Part shown: positions 1 to 10,427 of the stretch, in pieces
How the letters are laid out: every line of letters starts with the position of its first letter
How positions within the stretch are numbered: the stretch's first letter is position 1
Assembly (NCBI RefSeq): GCF_942548115.1
Contig: NZ_OW824151.1
Coordinates: 1,612,001 to 1,676,000, forward strand
Direction of reading: 5' to 3'
Length of the DNA: 64,000 nt
Source of the DNA: Aeromicrobium sp. Leaf245
GTDB lineage: Bacteria; Actinomycetota; Actinomycetes; Propionibacteriales; Nocardioidaceae
Notes under the pieces: generated by a model
The model's input: the letters and a program-made list of their open reading frames with translations, nothing else
Database searches by the model: none
What the model was told of the DNA's origin: nothing
Program-made: the position numbers and the translations under genes

Positions 1-1071
1 GCCGGTCGAGAACCAGCCGTCGGGGGCGAGCACCTCGGCGGTGACCTCGGGCAGGTTCAGGTAGCCGTCGAAGAGCATCGGACCGCTCACCTCGAGCCGG
101 CCGACGGTCTCACCGTCCGCGGGCACGTCCTGCCCGTCCTCGCCCCGCACCCGCGTCCGAGCGCCCGTCACGGGGACGCCGACCCAGCCGGGACGACGCT
201 CGCCGTCGGCGCGCGTGCTGAGCGTGATCATGGTCTCCGTCATGCCGTACCGCTCGACGAGCGCGTGGCCGGTCAGCTCGCGCAGCCGCTCGAACACGGG
301 GACCGGCAGGGCCGCGCTGCCCGAGACCAGCAGACGTGCCGGGGCGAGGGCCCGCGCGGCGTCGGGGTCGCGGGCGATCCGCGTCCACACGGTGGGCACG
401 CCGAAGTACATCGTCCCGCCGGCGGCGGCGTAGGCGGCAGGGGTGGGCCGCCCGGTGTGCACCACGCGGGACCCGACGTGCAGCGACCCGAGGATGCCGA
501 GCACCAGTCCGTGCGTGTGGAAGAGGGGGAGCCCGTGGGCGACCACGTCGGCATCGGTCCAGTCCCAGGCGTCGGCGAGCCCCTCGATGCCGGTTCGCAG
601 CGCACGGTGGCTCATGACCACGCCCTTGGGAGCGCCGGTGGTGCCGGAGGTGTAGAGGATGATCGCGGGTGCGTCGTCCTCGGCCGGCGTCGGCAGCGAG
701 CCGTCGGACCCCGCCTCGCCGTCGGGCAGGGCGAGGACGGGAAGCTCCACCCCGTCGCGTGGCGGCCCGACCCAGCAGGTGGCGGCGGAGTCGGCGACCA
801 CGTGGGCGATCTCGGCCGACCCGGCGTCGGGGGGCACCGGGACCACGGGCACGCCGGCGACGAGGCACCCGACCACCGCCACGACCGTGTCGAGGGTCGG
901 CTCGGCGCAGACCGCGACCGGTCCGTCGTCGGGAAGGTCCCGCGCGAGTGCGGCCGCGGCACGGCGCAGCTCGGACCAGGAGGCGGTCCGGTCGCCCACG
1001 CGCACCGCGTCGGGACGGTCGGGTCGCCGCGTGTCGCGGAAGGCGGCGAGGAACGTGGTCGCGTCGGTCAT
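1..1071 (-). CDS. matB: Malonyl-CoA synthetase (MatB-like acyl-CoA ligase), C-terminus cut by window edge
   Basis: ANL-superfamily adenylating enzyme that would activate malonate (or a close dicarboxylate) to its CoA thioester with ATP in the cytoplasm. The 357 residues visible include the P-loop-like YTSGTTGAPKGVV near residue 150, the substrate-pocket stretch GLPLFHTHGLVLG, HTGRPTPAAYA and the ERYGMTET motif; these resemble actinobacterial MatB rather than long-chain FadD. Its ATG overlaps the stop of the upstream matC by 4 nt (ATGA), so the two are translationally coupled. The adjacent MatC-type carrier is the main support for malonate as substrate. The last part of the protein, with the C-terminal lid and catalytic lysine, lies outside the window. 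A methylmalonyl-CoA ligase remains possible. Confidence 0.85.
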   Translation of the reverse strand, partial: MTDATTFLAAFRDTRRPDRPDAVRVGDRTASWSELRRAAAALARDLPDDGPVAVCAEPTLDTVVAVVGCLVAGVPVVPVPPDAGSAEIAHVVADSAATCWVGPPRDGVELPVLALPDGEAGSDGSLPTPAEDDAPAIILYTSGTTGAPKGVVMSHRALRTGIEGLADAWDWTDADVVAHGLPLFHTHGLVLGILGSLHVGSRVVHTGRPTPAAYAAAGGTMYFGVPTVWTRIARDPDAARALAPARLLVSGSAALPVPVFERLRELTGHALVERYGMTETMITLSTRADGERRPGWVGVPVTGARTRVRGEDGQDVPADGETVGRLEVSGPMLFDGYLNLPEVTAEVLAPDGWFSTG

Positions 1072-2414
1072 GAGAGCACCATCCCAGGCAGGATCAGGGT
1101 GAGGGTCAGGGCGACCGGGCCGATGACCACCATGGACAGCCCCCACCGGGTCAGCAGGCTGGTCATCCGGGGCCGCTCGTCGGGGTCGACGGTGGTGGCG
1201 ACGTACGTCGCGCCCACGGTGGAGAACGGTGAGACGTCGACGATCGACGCACACACGCCGATCGCGCAGATCATGGCCCAACCGGGGATGCCGCCGTCGG
1301 CGATGAGCGGGAGGGCGAGCGGGACCAGCGCGGCGAGCATGCCGGTGGTCGACGCGAAGGCGGAGATCAGACCGGCGGCGGCGCACAGGAGCAGGGCGGC
1401 GACGACGGGGGACCCGACGTCGGCCGCGCGCTCGCCGAGCAGGTCGATGACACCCATCTGGGTGAGCACGCCGACGTAGGTGATGATGCCGCCCACGAGC
1501 AGGACCGAGCCCCAGTCGATGCGGGTCATCGCGGCCTTGCCCGCGGCGGGGTCGACGAGCGCGAGGACGGCGCCGAGCCCGAAGCCGATCACCCCGATGT
1601 CGGGCTCCAGCCCGCCCAGCGCCATCACGACGACGGCGACGACGAGCGCGACCATGCAGACCATGGTCAGCACCTGGTGGGGCTTCGGTCGACCGGGGTC
1701 GCGGGGCGCGTCGTCGGAGGAGCCGGCAGGACCGTCCAGGGAGAGCGACGACTGCCCGTACTCGGGCAGTGCCGATCCGCGGGCGACGAGCGTGCGCTCC
1801 AGGCGTGACTCCCCGCGCACGCCGCGGCGACGTCCGAACAGCAGGTGCGCAACGGCCAGCAGCACGAGGTTGACGACGACGGCCACGGCGAACAGCAGGA
1901 GGGGGCTGAGGTCGATGCCCGCGCTGTCGGCCGTGCCCCACGTGATGATGCCGAACAGGCTGGTGGGCGCGAAGGCGCCCGCGCTCAGTCCGCAGCCCAT
2001 CGACAGGGCCATCAGCATGGGATCGATCCCGCGCTTGCGGGCGATGCTCATGCCCATGGGCGCCATCACCAGGCCGCCGAGAGGTGCGCCCATGGCGGAG
2101 ACGGCGGCGGTCAGCAGGAAGAACGTCGTCGGGAGCACCGCGTCGCGGTCCCCGACCTTCGCCAGCGAGGTGTCGATGAGCCAGTCGATGGTGCCGTTGC
2201 TGTGGGCGATGCCGAAGAAGTAGGTCACGCCGACGAGCAGGACGAGGATGCTGAGCGGGAACCCGGCGACCACCTCCTCGAGCGTCATGTCGGCGAGCCA
2301 GAGGCCGACCACCGCGGCGACGGGGAACAGGACGATGCCGATGTTCACGTTGCGGGCGGCGGCGATGCCGAAGACGACGACGAAGATGCCGAGCGCGACC
2401 AGCTGACCGGTCAT
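1068..2414 (-). CDS. matC: MatC-type dicarboxylate (malonate) transporter
   Basis: Polytopic inner-membrane carrier of 448 residues with roughly ten to twelve hydrophobic segments and a charged cytoplasmic loop near residues 215-260. The N-terminal third, with LVGVTYFFGIAHSNGT and a GAPLGGLVMAPMGM segment, matches the dicarboxylate carrier MatC N-terminal family. It would import malonate for MatB. The start was set at the ATG preceded by GGAGGAACC; a longer frame upstream has no ribosome site and runs over the divergent promoter. First gene of a matC-matB operon, divergent from an IclR-family gene that is the likely local regulator. Confidence 0.82.
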   Translation of the reverse strand: MTGQLVALGIFVVVFGIAAARNVNIGIVLFPVAAVVGLWLADMTLEEVVAGFPLSILVLLVGVTYFFGIAHSNGTIDWLIDTSLAKVGDRDAVLPTTFFLLTAAVSAMGAPLGGLVMAPMGMSIARKRGIDPMLMALSMGCGLSAGAFAPTSLFGIITWGTADSAGIDLSPLLLFAVAVVVNLVLLAVAHLLFGRRRGVRGESRLERTLVARGSALPEYGQSSLSLDGPAGSSDDAPRDPGRPKPHQVLTMVCMVALVVAVVVMALGGLEPDIGVIGFGLGAVLALVDPAAGKAAMTRIDWGSVLLVGGIITYVGVLTQMGVIDLLGERAADVGSPVVAALLLCAAAGLISAFASTTGMLAALVPLALPLIADGGIPGWAMICAIGVCASIVDVSPFSTVGATYVATTVDPDERPRMTSLLTRWGLSMVVIGPVALTLTLILPGMVLS

Positions 2415-2449
2415 GGTTCCTCCAGGGTCGGTGGGGGACGAGGCGGCCT

Positions 2450-2483
2450 GGTCCGTCTGATGGACCGACGTGCCGCCTGTCGG
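2450..2483. promoter_or_regulatory. Candidate operator between matC and the IclR-family gene
   Basis: The 127-bp divergent intergenic region holds two short perfect inverted repeats that abut: GGTCC-N7-GGACC at 2450-2466 and CCGAC-N9-GTCGG at 2465-2483. IclR proteins bind short palindromes of about this size in divergent promoters, so this is the likely regulator site. Inferred from symmetry and position only. Confidence 0.4.
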
Positions 2484-2541
2484 AACGAGCGTGTAACGTA
2501 GACCACACGGCGACGAGGGGCAAGCGGGACAGGGAGGCGAC

Positions 2542-3279
2542 ATGACGACGGCCAGCGTGGTCACGGCCTTCGCCGTGCTCGAGCACGTCGCGGAGTACCA
2601 GCCCGTCGGGCTGTCGGACCTGGCGCGTGCGGCCGGCCTCCCCAAGAGCACGGTGCAGCGGTGCCTGCTCACGCTGCAGGAGATCGGGTGGGTCGAGAGC
2701 TCGGGTGCGGCGCCGACGCGGTGGTCGATGTCGCTGCGCGCGCTGTCGGTCTGCGGGAGCGCCGGGGCCCGCGAGAGCCTGCGCGACCTGGCGCTGCCGA
2801 TCATGAGCGACCTTCAGCTCGTGACGACCGAGACGGTGCATCTCTGCGCGCCGGACGGCGACGTGCTCGTCCTGCTGGAGCGGCTGGACACGTCGCACGC
2901 GCTGAGGGCCTTCCTGCCGCTCGGCGAGCGCATCCCCCTGCACGCGTCCGCCACCGGCCTGGCCTACCTGTCGGCCTGCGACGACGCCACCGTCGAGCGG
3001 TACCTCGCGGGCCCGCTCGAGCCCCGCACCCCCAGCTCGCTGGTCGATCCCGACGCGATCCGCGCCGAGCTGGCGCGCATCCGCGAGCGCGGCTACTCCG
3101 TCAACGAGAACGGTCTGTCGAGCGGCATCAGCTCGGTCGGCGCCGCCGTGCTCTCCCGGTCCGGCGTCGTGGGAGCCCTGTCCGTGTCGGGCCCGTCGAT
3201 CCGCATCGAGCCCTCGAGGTTCGCCGAGCTGGGCACCCAGGTGGTCGAGTCGGCGAGACGGCTGAGCCGCCTCCTCTGA
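2542..3279 (+). CDS. IclR-family transcriptional regulator
   Basis: 245-residue one-component regulator with an N-terminal winged helix (about residues 5-60, recognition region GLPKSTVQRCLLTLQ) and the C-terminal IclR effector-binding domain (about 75-240, with HASATGLAYL and the closing RYSVNENG-like and SGPSIRI segments). The ATG is preceded by AGGGAGG at 2531-2537. It diverges from matC-matB, so it most likely controls malonate uptake and activation, with malonate or malonyl-CoA as the plausible effector (inference). It ends 4 bp before the stop of the convergent GST gene. Confidence 0.85.
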   Translation: MTTASVVTAFAVLEHVAEYQPVGLSDLARAAGLPKSTVQRCLLTLQEIGWVESSGAAPTRWSMSLRALSVCGSAGARESLRDLALPIMSDLQLVTTETVHLCAPDGDVLVLLERLDTSHALRAFLPLGERIPLHASATGLAYLSACDDATVERYLAGPLEPRTPSSLVDPDAIRAELARIRERGYSVNENGLSSGISSVGAAVLSRSGVVGALSVSGPSIRIEPSRFAELGTQVVESARRLSRLL

Positions 3280-3283
3280 GAGA

Positions 3284-4321
3284 TCAGGCCGGGGGAGTCC
3301 CGTCGCCGAACGGGGAGCCGCCCAGCTCCTCGCGGCGGTGCGCCGTGGTCCACCCGGACAGGTCCGGGCCCTTCGGCACGATGCTCGTGGGGTTGATGTC
3401 GGTCTGCACCACGTAGTAGTGCTGCTTGATCTGCTCGAAGTCGGTCGCGTCACCGAAGCCGGGGGTCTGGTACAGGTCGCGTGCGTAGCCCCAGAGGGCC
3501 GGCATCGTCGCAAGCGTCTGGCGGTTGGCCTTGAAGTGCCCGTGGTAGACCGCGTCGAAGCGGGCCAGCGTCGTGAACAGGCGCACGTCGGCCTCGGTGA
3601 TCGAGTCACCCATGAGGAAGCGTCGCGTGGTCAGGCGCTCCTCGAGCCAGTCCAGTGCCGTCCAGAGCCGGTCGTAGGCGGAGTCGTACGCCTCCTGCGA
3701 CCCGGCGAAGCCGCAGCGGTACACGCCGTTGTTCACCTCGGTGAAGACGCGGTGCATCACGTCCTCCATCTCGTCGCGCGTGGCCTCGGGCCAGAGGTCG
3801 GGAGCGCCGTCGCGGTGGTGGTCGTTCCACTCGAAGAAGAAGTCGTGGGTGATCCACGGGAAGTCGTTCGTGACCACCTGGCCGCTGGCGACCTCCACCA
3901 CCGCGGGCACGGTGATGCCGCGCGGGTAGTCGGGGTAGCGCGCGAAGAAGGCGTCCTGCAGGCGGGGGATCCCCAGCACCGGGTCGACGCCGTCGGGGTC
4001 GAGGTCGAACGTCCAGCTGCGCTTGTCGTGGGTGGGTCCGGCCAGGCCGAGCGAGATCGCGTCCTCGAGCCCGAGCAGACGTCGCACGATGACCGTGCGG
4101 GTGGCCCACGGACACGCCAGCGCGGCGACGAGCCGGTAGCGGCCGGCCTCGACGGGCCACAGGGGAGCGTCCTCGGCCGGGGGCTTGCCCGTGCCGGCCC
4201 CACGGTCGTCCACCGGCTCGCCGCCGGTGCGCGTGATCCGGTCGGGGATGTAGTTCATGTCGCGGTCGAACTCCTGGCCGCTGGTCACGTAGGAGCCGGT
4301 CGTGGACTGGTCGCTGCTCAT
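3284..4321 (-). CDS. Glutathionyl-hydroquinone reductase-like (Xi-class GST, YqjG/ECM4 family)
   Basis: 345-residue cytoplasmic thioredoxin-fold plus all-helical GST. The catalytic cysteine of the Xi class is seen in ACPWATR (Cys70), followed by GPTHDKRSWTF and FARYPDYPRGITVP; the C-terminal helical domain contains the usual GDSITEADVRLFTTLARFDAVY. In other bacteria such enzymes reduce glutathionyl-hydroquinones; actinobacteria make mycothiol rather than glutathione, so the physiological thiol here is probably mycothiol (inference). The start is the ATG 6 nt downstream of a CAGACT hexamer (minus strand, 4328-4333), fitting a leaderless transcript. Monocistronic, convergent with the IclR gene. 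Confidence 0.85.
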   Translation of the reverse strand: MSSDQSTTGSYVTSGQEFDRDMNYIPDRITRTGGEPVDDRGAGTGKPPAEDAPLWPVEAGRYRLVAALACPWATRTVIVRRLLGLEDAISLGLAGPTHDKRSWTFDLDPDGVDPVLGIPRLQDAFFARYPDYPRGITVPAVVEVASGQVVTNDFPWITHDFFFEWNDHHRDGAPDLWPEATRDEMEDVMHRVFTEVNNGVYRCGFAGSQEAYDSAYDRLWTALDWLEERLTTRRFLMGDSITEADVRLFTTLARFDAVYHGHFKANRQTLATMPALWGYARDLYQTPGFGDATDFEQIKQHYYVVQTDINPTSIVPKGPDLSGWTTAHRREELGGSPFGDGTPPA

Positions 4322-4357
4322 GACCCCAGTCTGGCGGACCTCGTGGAAGGGTGCAGT

Positions 4358-4400
4358 GCGGTGGGGGAGTCTGGGCGGTGGGGGAGTCCGGGCGGTGGGG

Positions 4401-4404
<4 letters not shown>
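4358..4404 (+). repeat. 17-bp tandem repeat across the leuA leader promoter
   Basis: Two full units (4358-4374 and 4375-4391, core GCGGTGGGGGAGT) and a partial third unit at 4392-4404 lie immediately upstream of the leuA leader peptide. In the third unit the GAGTCT position of the earlier copies is replaced by TAGGCT, the presumed -10 box at 4401-4406, so the promoter is built in register with the repeat. Confidence 0.75.
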
Positions 4405-6322
<1,918 letters not shown>

Positions 6323-6577
6323 CCGGTTCGTCCGGTCGGCACGGTGCACGTCGACGAGCACGGTGGCGGGACGCCGGGTCCACGAGATCCCCGGCCCCGC
6401 CGCCGTCCTCGACGACGTCGACCGTGACGGACGTGGCGGCTTCACCCAATCGTCACCACTGCACCGTCCGGTCGGTACAGACACGGGCCCTCCTGCTGGC
6501 TAGCATCGGTGTGACGCCGACCACCCCTCGGTGTCTTCCGTACGCGACGTGACCCGTCGCCGGCCGCAGGAGGTCCC

Positions 6578-7669
6578 GTGTCCCGATCCATCAACACCGT
6601 CGCGGTGTTCGGACTGGGGAAGGTCGGCGAGCTCGTCGCCGACCTCCTGGTCCGCGCCCAGTTCTCCGTCGTCGGGTACGACGCAGCGCCGCGCGACGAC
6701 CTGCACTTCGCGTCGCACGCCGTCGACGTCTCCGACACCACGGCCGTGCGCAAGGCCCTCACCGACGTCGACGCCGTCGTCTCCTGCCTGCCCTACCACC
6801 TCAACATCGCCGTGGCCGAGGCCGCGTACGACACCGGGACCCACTACTTCGACCTCACCGAGGACGTGCCCACCACCAACCGGGTGGTCGAGCTGAGCGC
6901 CAAGCGTCCGGAGTCGGCGTTCGTGCCGCAGTGCGGCCTCGCCCCCGGTCTCATCGGCATCGTCGGTGCCTCGCTCGCCGAGGGCTTCGAGCAGATCCGC
7001 AACATCGAGCTCAAGGTCGGCGCCCTGCCGCAGAACCCCACGGGGCTGCTCGGCTACGCCTTCAACTGGTCGGCCGAGGGCGTGGTGAACGAGTACCTCA
7101 ACGACTGCGAGGTGCTGCGTTCGGGCCGTCGCCAGATGGTGCCCGCGATGACCGAGAAGGAGCGCGTGTTCATCGCCGGCATCGAGCTGGAGGCGGCGCT
7201 CACCTCTGGTGGTCTCGGCACCATGTGCCAGACCTACGAGGGGCGCGTGAGCCGCCTCGACTACAAGACGCTGCGCTACCCCGGCCACTTCCGCCAGATG
7301 CACTTCCTGTTCGACGAGCTCAACCTGCGTGAGCGTCGCGAGGAGGTCGGCCGCATCCTCGTCGACGCCAAGCCTCCGGTGAACGACGACATCGTCTACC
7401 TGCACGCCGCGGTCGAGGGCACCAAGGCCGGTCAACCCTTCCGCGAGAACTACGTCCGCGGCTACCTGCCCATCGAGATCGACGGCCGCACCTGGCGTGC
7501 CATCAGCTGGACCACGGCCGCCTCCGCGGTCTCGGTGGTCGAGCTCGTCGCCGACGGCGTGCTGCCGCACGCCGGCTTCGTCGCCCAGGAGGACATCCGC
7601 CTGACCGACCTCTTCGCCACCACCTCCGGCCAGCTCTTCGCCTCCCACGGAAAGGTCTCCCCGGCATGA
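6578..7669 (+). CDS. Saccharopine/lysine dehydrogenase family protein (probable lysine 6-dehydrogenase)
   Basis: 363-residue NAD(P)-dependent oxidoreductase: Rossmann motif VFGLGKVGELVADLL near residue 9, then the saccharopine-dehydrogenase fold with VSCLPYHLN and CGLAPGLIGI. Bacterial members include L-lysine 6-dehydrogenase, which gives 2-aminoadipate 6-semialdehyde/piperideine-6-carboxylate, and saccharopine dehydrogenase, which gives the same aldehyde. The next two genes process exactly that product, so a lysine-catabolic role is well supported, though the substrate (lysine or saccharopine) is not settled. The GTG start has GCAGGAGG upstream; TAGCAT at 6501-6506 is a possible -10. Its stop overlaps the next ATG (ATGA). 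The 255-bp gap before it has no other evident element. Confidence 0.8.
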   Translation: MSRSINTVAVFGLGKVGELVADLLVRAQFSVVGYDAAPRDDLHFASHAVDVSDTTAVRKALTDVDAVVSCLPYHLNIAVAEAAYDTGTHYFDLTEDVPTTNRVVELSAKRPESAFVPQCGLAPGLIGIVGASLAEGFEQIRNIELKVGALPQNPTGLLGYAFNWSAEGVVNEYLNDCEVLRSGRRQMVPAMTEKERVFIAGIELEAALTSGGLGTMCQTYEGRVSRLDYKTLRYPGHFRQMHFLFDELNLRERREEVGRILVDAKPPVNDDIVYLHAAVEGTKAGQPFRENYVRGYLPIEIDGRTWRAISWTTAASAVSVVELVADGVLPHAGFVAQEDIRLTDLFATTSGQLFASHGKVSPA

Positions 7670-9183
7670 CCGACGTCAGCACGCGTGCCCTCGACATCCT
7701 CCAGCGCCTCGGCGCCGGTGATCCCTTCGACGCCGCGGGTGACCTGTCGGCGACGTCGCCGATCGATGGTCACGAGATGGGTCGGCTCGCCGCTCACTCC
7801 GCCGCCGACGTGGCCGACGCGGTGGGTCGTGCCCACGAGGCGTTCCTGCAGTGGCGCACGGTGCCCGCACCGGTGCGTGGCGCGTTCGTGCGTGAGCTGG
7901 GCGAGCTGCTGCGTGAGCACAAGGACGACCTCGGCGCCCTGGTGAGCATCGAGGCCGGGAAGATCCTGAGCGAGGGCCTGGGCGAGGTGCAGGAGATGAT
8001 CGACATCTGCGACCTCGCGGTCGGGCTGTCCCGCCAGCTGCACGGCCTGACGATCGCGACGGAGCGTCCGGGTCACCGGATGATGGAGCAGTGGCACCCG
8101 CTGGGCGTCATCGGCGTCATCAGCGCCTTCAACTTCCCGGTGGCGGTCTGGTCGTGGAACGCGGCGCTCGCATTCGTGTGCGGTGACGCCGTGGTGTGGA
8201 AGCCCTCGGAGAAGACCTTGCTGACGGCGCTCGCGTGCCAGGCGCTGGCCGCCGAGGCCGCGCGTCGCACGGGTGCGCCGGAGCACCTGTCGCAGGTCGT
8301 CCTCGGGGCTCGCGAGGTGGGGGAGGCGCTCGTGGACGACCCGCGCGTGCCGCTCGTCTCGGCCACCGGTTCCACCCGCATGGGCAAGGAGGTCGCGCCC
8401 CGCGTGGCGGCGCGCCTGGGCCGCACGCTGCTCGAGCTCGGCGGCAACAACGCCGCGATCGTCGCGCCCAGCGCCGACCTCGACCTCGCCGTGCGTGGGA
8501 TCGTGTTCTCCGCCGTGGGCACGGCCGGCCAGCGGTGCACGTCGCTGCGCCGCGTGATCGTGCACCACAGCATCAAGGACGAGCTCGTCGAGCGCCTCGC
8601 CAAGGCCTACGGCACGCTGCCGATCGGGTCGCCGCTGGAGCCGTCGACGCTCGTCGGACCGCTCGTGGACGAGACGTCGTTCCGTGCGTTCGGCGACGCG
8701 ATCTCCCGCGCCCAGGGCGACGGAGGCACCCTCGTGACCGGTGGTGGGCAGGACGTCGCGGCCAGCGACGCGACTGGCGGTGGCTACTACGTGCAGCCCG
8801 CGATCGTCGACATGCCCGCCCAGAGCGACGTGGTGAAGGAGGAGACGTTCGCGCCGATCCTCTACGTCCTCGGCTACGAGACCCTCGAGGAGGCGCTGGT
8901 CCTGCACAACGACGTCACCCAGGGGTTGTCGTCGTCGATCTTCACCCTCGACGTCCGTGAGGCCGAGACGTTCCTCTCGGCCGTCGGGTCCGACTGCGGC
9001 ATCGCCAACGTCAACATCGGGCCCTCCGGCGCCGAGATCGGTGGCGCCTTCGGAGGCGAGAAGGACACCGGCGGCGGCCGCGAGTCCGGCTCGGACGCCT
9101 GGCGCGCCTACATGCGCCGCGCGACGAACACGGTCAACTACTCCACCGAGCTCCCGCTCGCCCAGGGCGTGGAGTTCGTGTGA
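7666..9183 (+). CDS. Aldehyde dehydrogenase, ALDH7 type (2-aminoadipate-6-semialdehyde dehydrogenase)
   Basis: 505-residue NAD-dependent aldehyde dehydrogenase. SAFNFPVAVWSWN and WKPSEKT form the cofactor site, LELGGNNAAIV carries the catalytic Glu, and GTAGQRCTSLRR holds the nucleophilic Cys in the form typical of the ALDH7/antiquitin and AmaB/Pcd group; ETFAPILYV closes the site. This family oxidises 2-aminoadipate semialdehyde to 2-aminoadipate in lysine breakdown. Second gene of the operon, overlapping its neighbours by 4 nt on each side (ATGA and GTGA), which indicates tight coupling with the dehydrogenase before it and the HglS homologue after it. Confidence 0.88.
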   Translation: MTDVSTRALDILQRLGAGDPFDAAGDLSATSPIDGHEMGRLAAHSAADVADAVGRAHEAFLQWRTVPAPVRGAFVRELGELLREHKDDLGALVSIEAGKILSEGLGEVQEMIDICDLAVGLSRQLHGLTIATERPGHRMMEQWHPLGVIGVISAFNFPVAVWSWNAALAFVCGDAVVWKPSEKTLLTALACQALAAEAARRTGAPEHLSQVVLGAREVGEALVDDPRVPLVSATGSTRMGKEVAPRVAARLGRTLLELGGNNAAIVAPSADLDLAVRGIVFSAVGTAGQRCTSLRRVIVHHSIKDELVERLAKAYGTLPIGSPLEPSTLVGPLVDETSFRAFGDAISRAQGDGGTLVTGGGQDVAASDATGGGYYVQPAIVDMPAQSDVVKEETFAPILYVLGYETLEEALVLHNDVTQGLSSSIFTLDVREAETFLSAVGSDCGIANVNIGPSGAEIGGAFGGEKDTGGGRESGSDAWRAYMRRATNTVNYSTELPLAQGVEFV

Positions 9184-10427
9184 GTGGGGTGGGTCCCACC
9201 GAGCTGCGAGCGCGGTTCGCCCGGTCCCTCTCGGAGCTCTACGGCTCGGAGGTGCCCGCGTACACGACGTTGGTCGAGGCCTGCGAGCAGGTGAACGCCG
9301 AGGTGCTCGAGCGGCGCGGCGAGGACGCCGAGCGGCTCGGCTCCATCCAGCGCGTCACGGCCGAGCGGCACGGCGCCATCCGGGTGGGCACGGCCGCCGA
9401 GCTCGCCCAGGTGGGCCGGGTCTTCGGCGCGTGCGGCATGTACCCCGTGGGGTTCTACGACCTGCGCGAGGCCACCCCGCCGATCCCCGTCGTGAGCACC
9501 GCGTTTCGTCCCACCTCGCGCCTCGAGCTCGCGGAGAACCCGTTCCGCGTGTTCACCTCGGTGCTGGTGGTCGACGACCGGCGCTTCTTCGACGAGCGCA
9601 CCGAGGCGCAGCTGCGGGAGTTCCTCGACGCGCGCACGCTGTTCCCCGACGAGCTGCTCGACCTCGCCGACCGCATGGAGAGCGAGCACGAGCTGTCCCA
9701 CGACCAGGCCGACCGCTTCCTCGAGCTGGCCACCGCGTCCTTCGCGCTGTCCGACGAGCCGGTCGACCGCACCTGGTACGAGCACCTCGAGTCGATCTCG
9801 AGCGTCGCAGCCGACATCGGCGGGGTCACGTCCACCCACATCAACCACCTCACCCCGCGCGTGCTCGACATCGACGCGCTCTACGCGCGCATGGGCGAGC
9901 TGGGCGTCGAGATGATCGATCGCATCCAGGGCCCGCCGAGGGTGGAGTCGGGGCGGGGCGTCGACGTGCTGCTGCGTCAGACGTCGTTCCGGGCGCTCGA
10001 CGAGCCGCGGCGCTTCCGCGAGGCCGACGGCTCGGTGGTCGAGGGACGACTGCGGGTCAGGTTCGGCGAGGTCGAGGCGCGCGGCGTGGCCCTGACGCCT
10101 GCCGGCCGCAACCTCTACGACGGGAGGGGCTTCCGCGCCTTCCCGACCACGGACGAGGACCTGCACCGCACCGGTCTGGCCTACTACACGCGCAACCACG
10201 CGGGCCGGCTCCAGCCGATCGTCTACGAGGACTTCCTGCCGAAGTCCGCCGCCGGCATCTTCGCCTCCAACCTGACGTCCGACGGCACGGCCGACGCACG
10301 CCGCCGCGCCTCGCTGCGTGACGCCGCCTGGATGCAGGAGGCGCTCGGCCGCGAGCTGCACGACCCCTACGCGCTCTACGAGCGCGAGAGGGCGGAGGCC
10401 GGGGCAGCTACTCGACGCGCTCCATGA
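9180..10427 (+). CDS. hglS: 2-oxoadipate dioxygenase/decarboxylase (HglS, DUF1338 family)
   Basis: 415-residue non-haem Fe(II) enzyme of the DUF1338/YdcJ family; HglS converts 2-oxoadipate to D-2-hydroxyglutarate in bacterial lysine catabolism. The conserved THINHLTPRVLDID carries the metal-binding histidine region, with further family stretches ACGMYPVGFYDL and YYTRNHAG/YEDFLPKSAAGIF. The GTG start overlaps the aldehyde dehydrogenase stop. An aminotransferase turning 2-aminoadipate into 2-oxoadipate is not in the window. The last 20 bp overlap the convergent lipocalin-like gene. Confidence 0.85.
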   Translation: MSGVGPTELRARFARSLSELYGSEVPAYTTLVEACEQVNAEVLERRGEDAERLGSIQRVTAERHGAIRVGTAAELAQVGRVFGACGMYPVGFYDLREATPPIPVVSTAFRPTSRLELAENPFRVFTSVLVVDDRRFFDERTEAQLREFLDARTLFPDELLDLADRMESEHELSHDQADRFLELATASFALSDEPVDRTWYEHLESISSVAADIGGVTSTHINHLTPRVLDIDALYARMGELGVEMIDRIQGPPRVESGRGVDVLLRQTSFRALDEPRRFREADGSVVEGRLRVRFGEVEARGVALTPAGRNLYDGRGFRAFPTTDEDLHRTGLAYYTRNHAGRLQPIVYEDFLPKSAAGIFASNLTSDGTADARRRASLRDAAWMQEALGRELHDPYALYERERAEAGAATRRAP

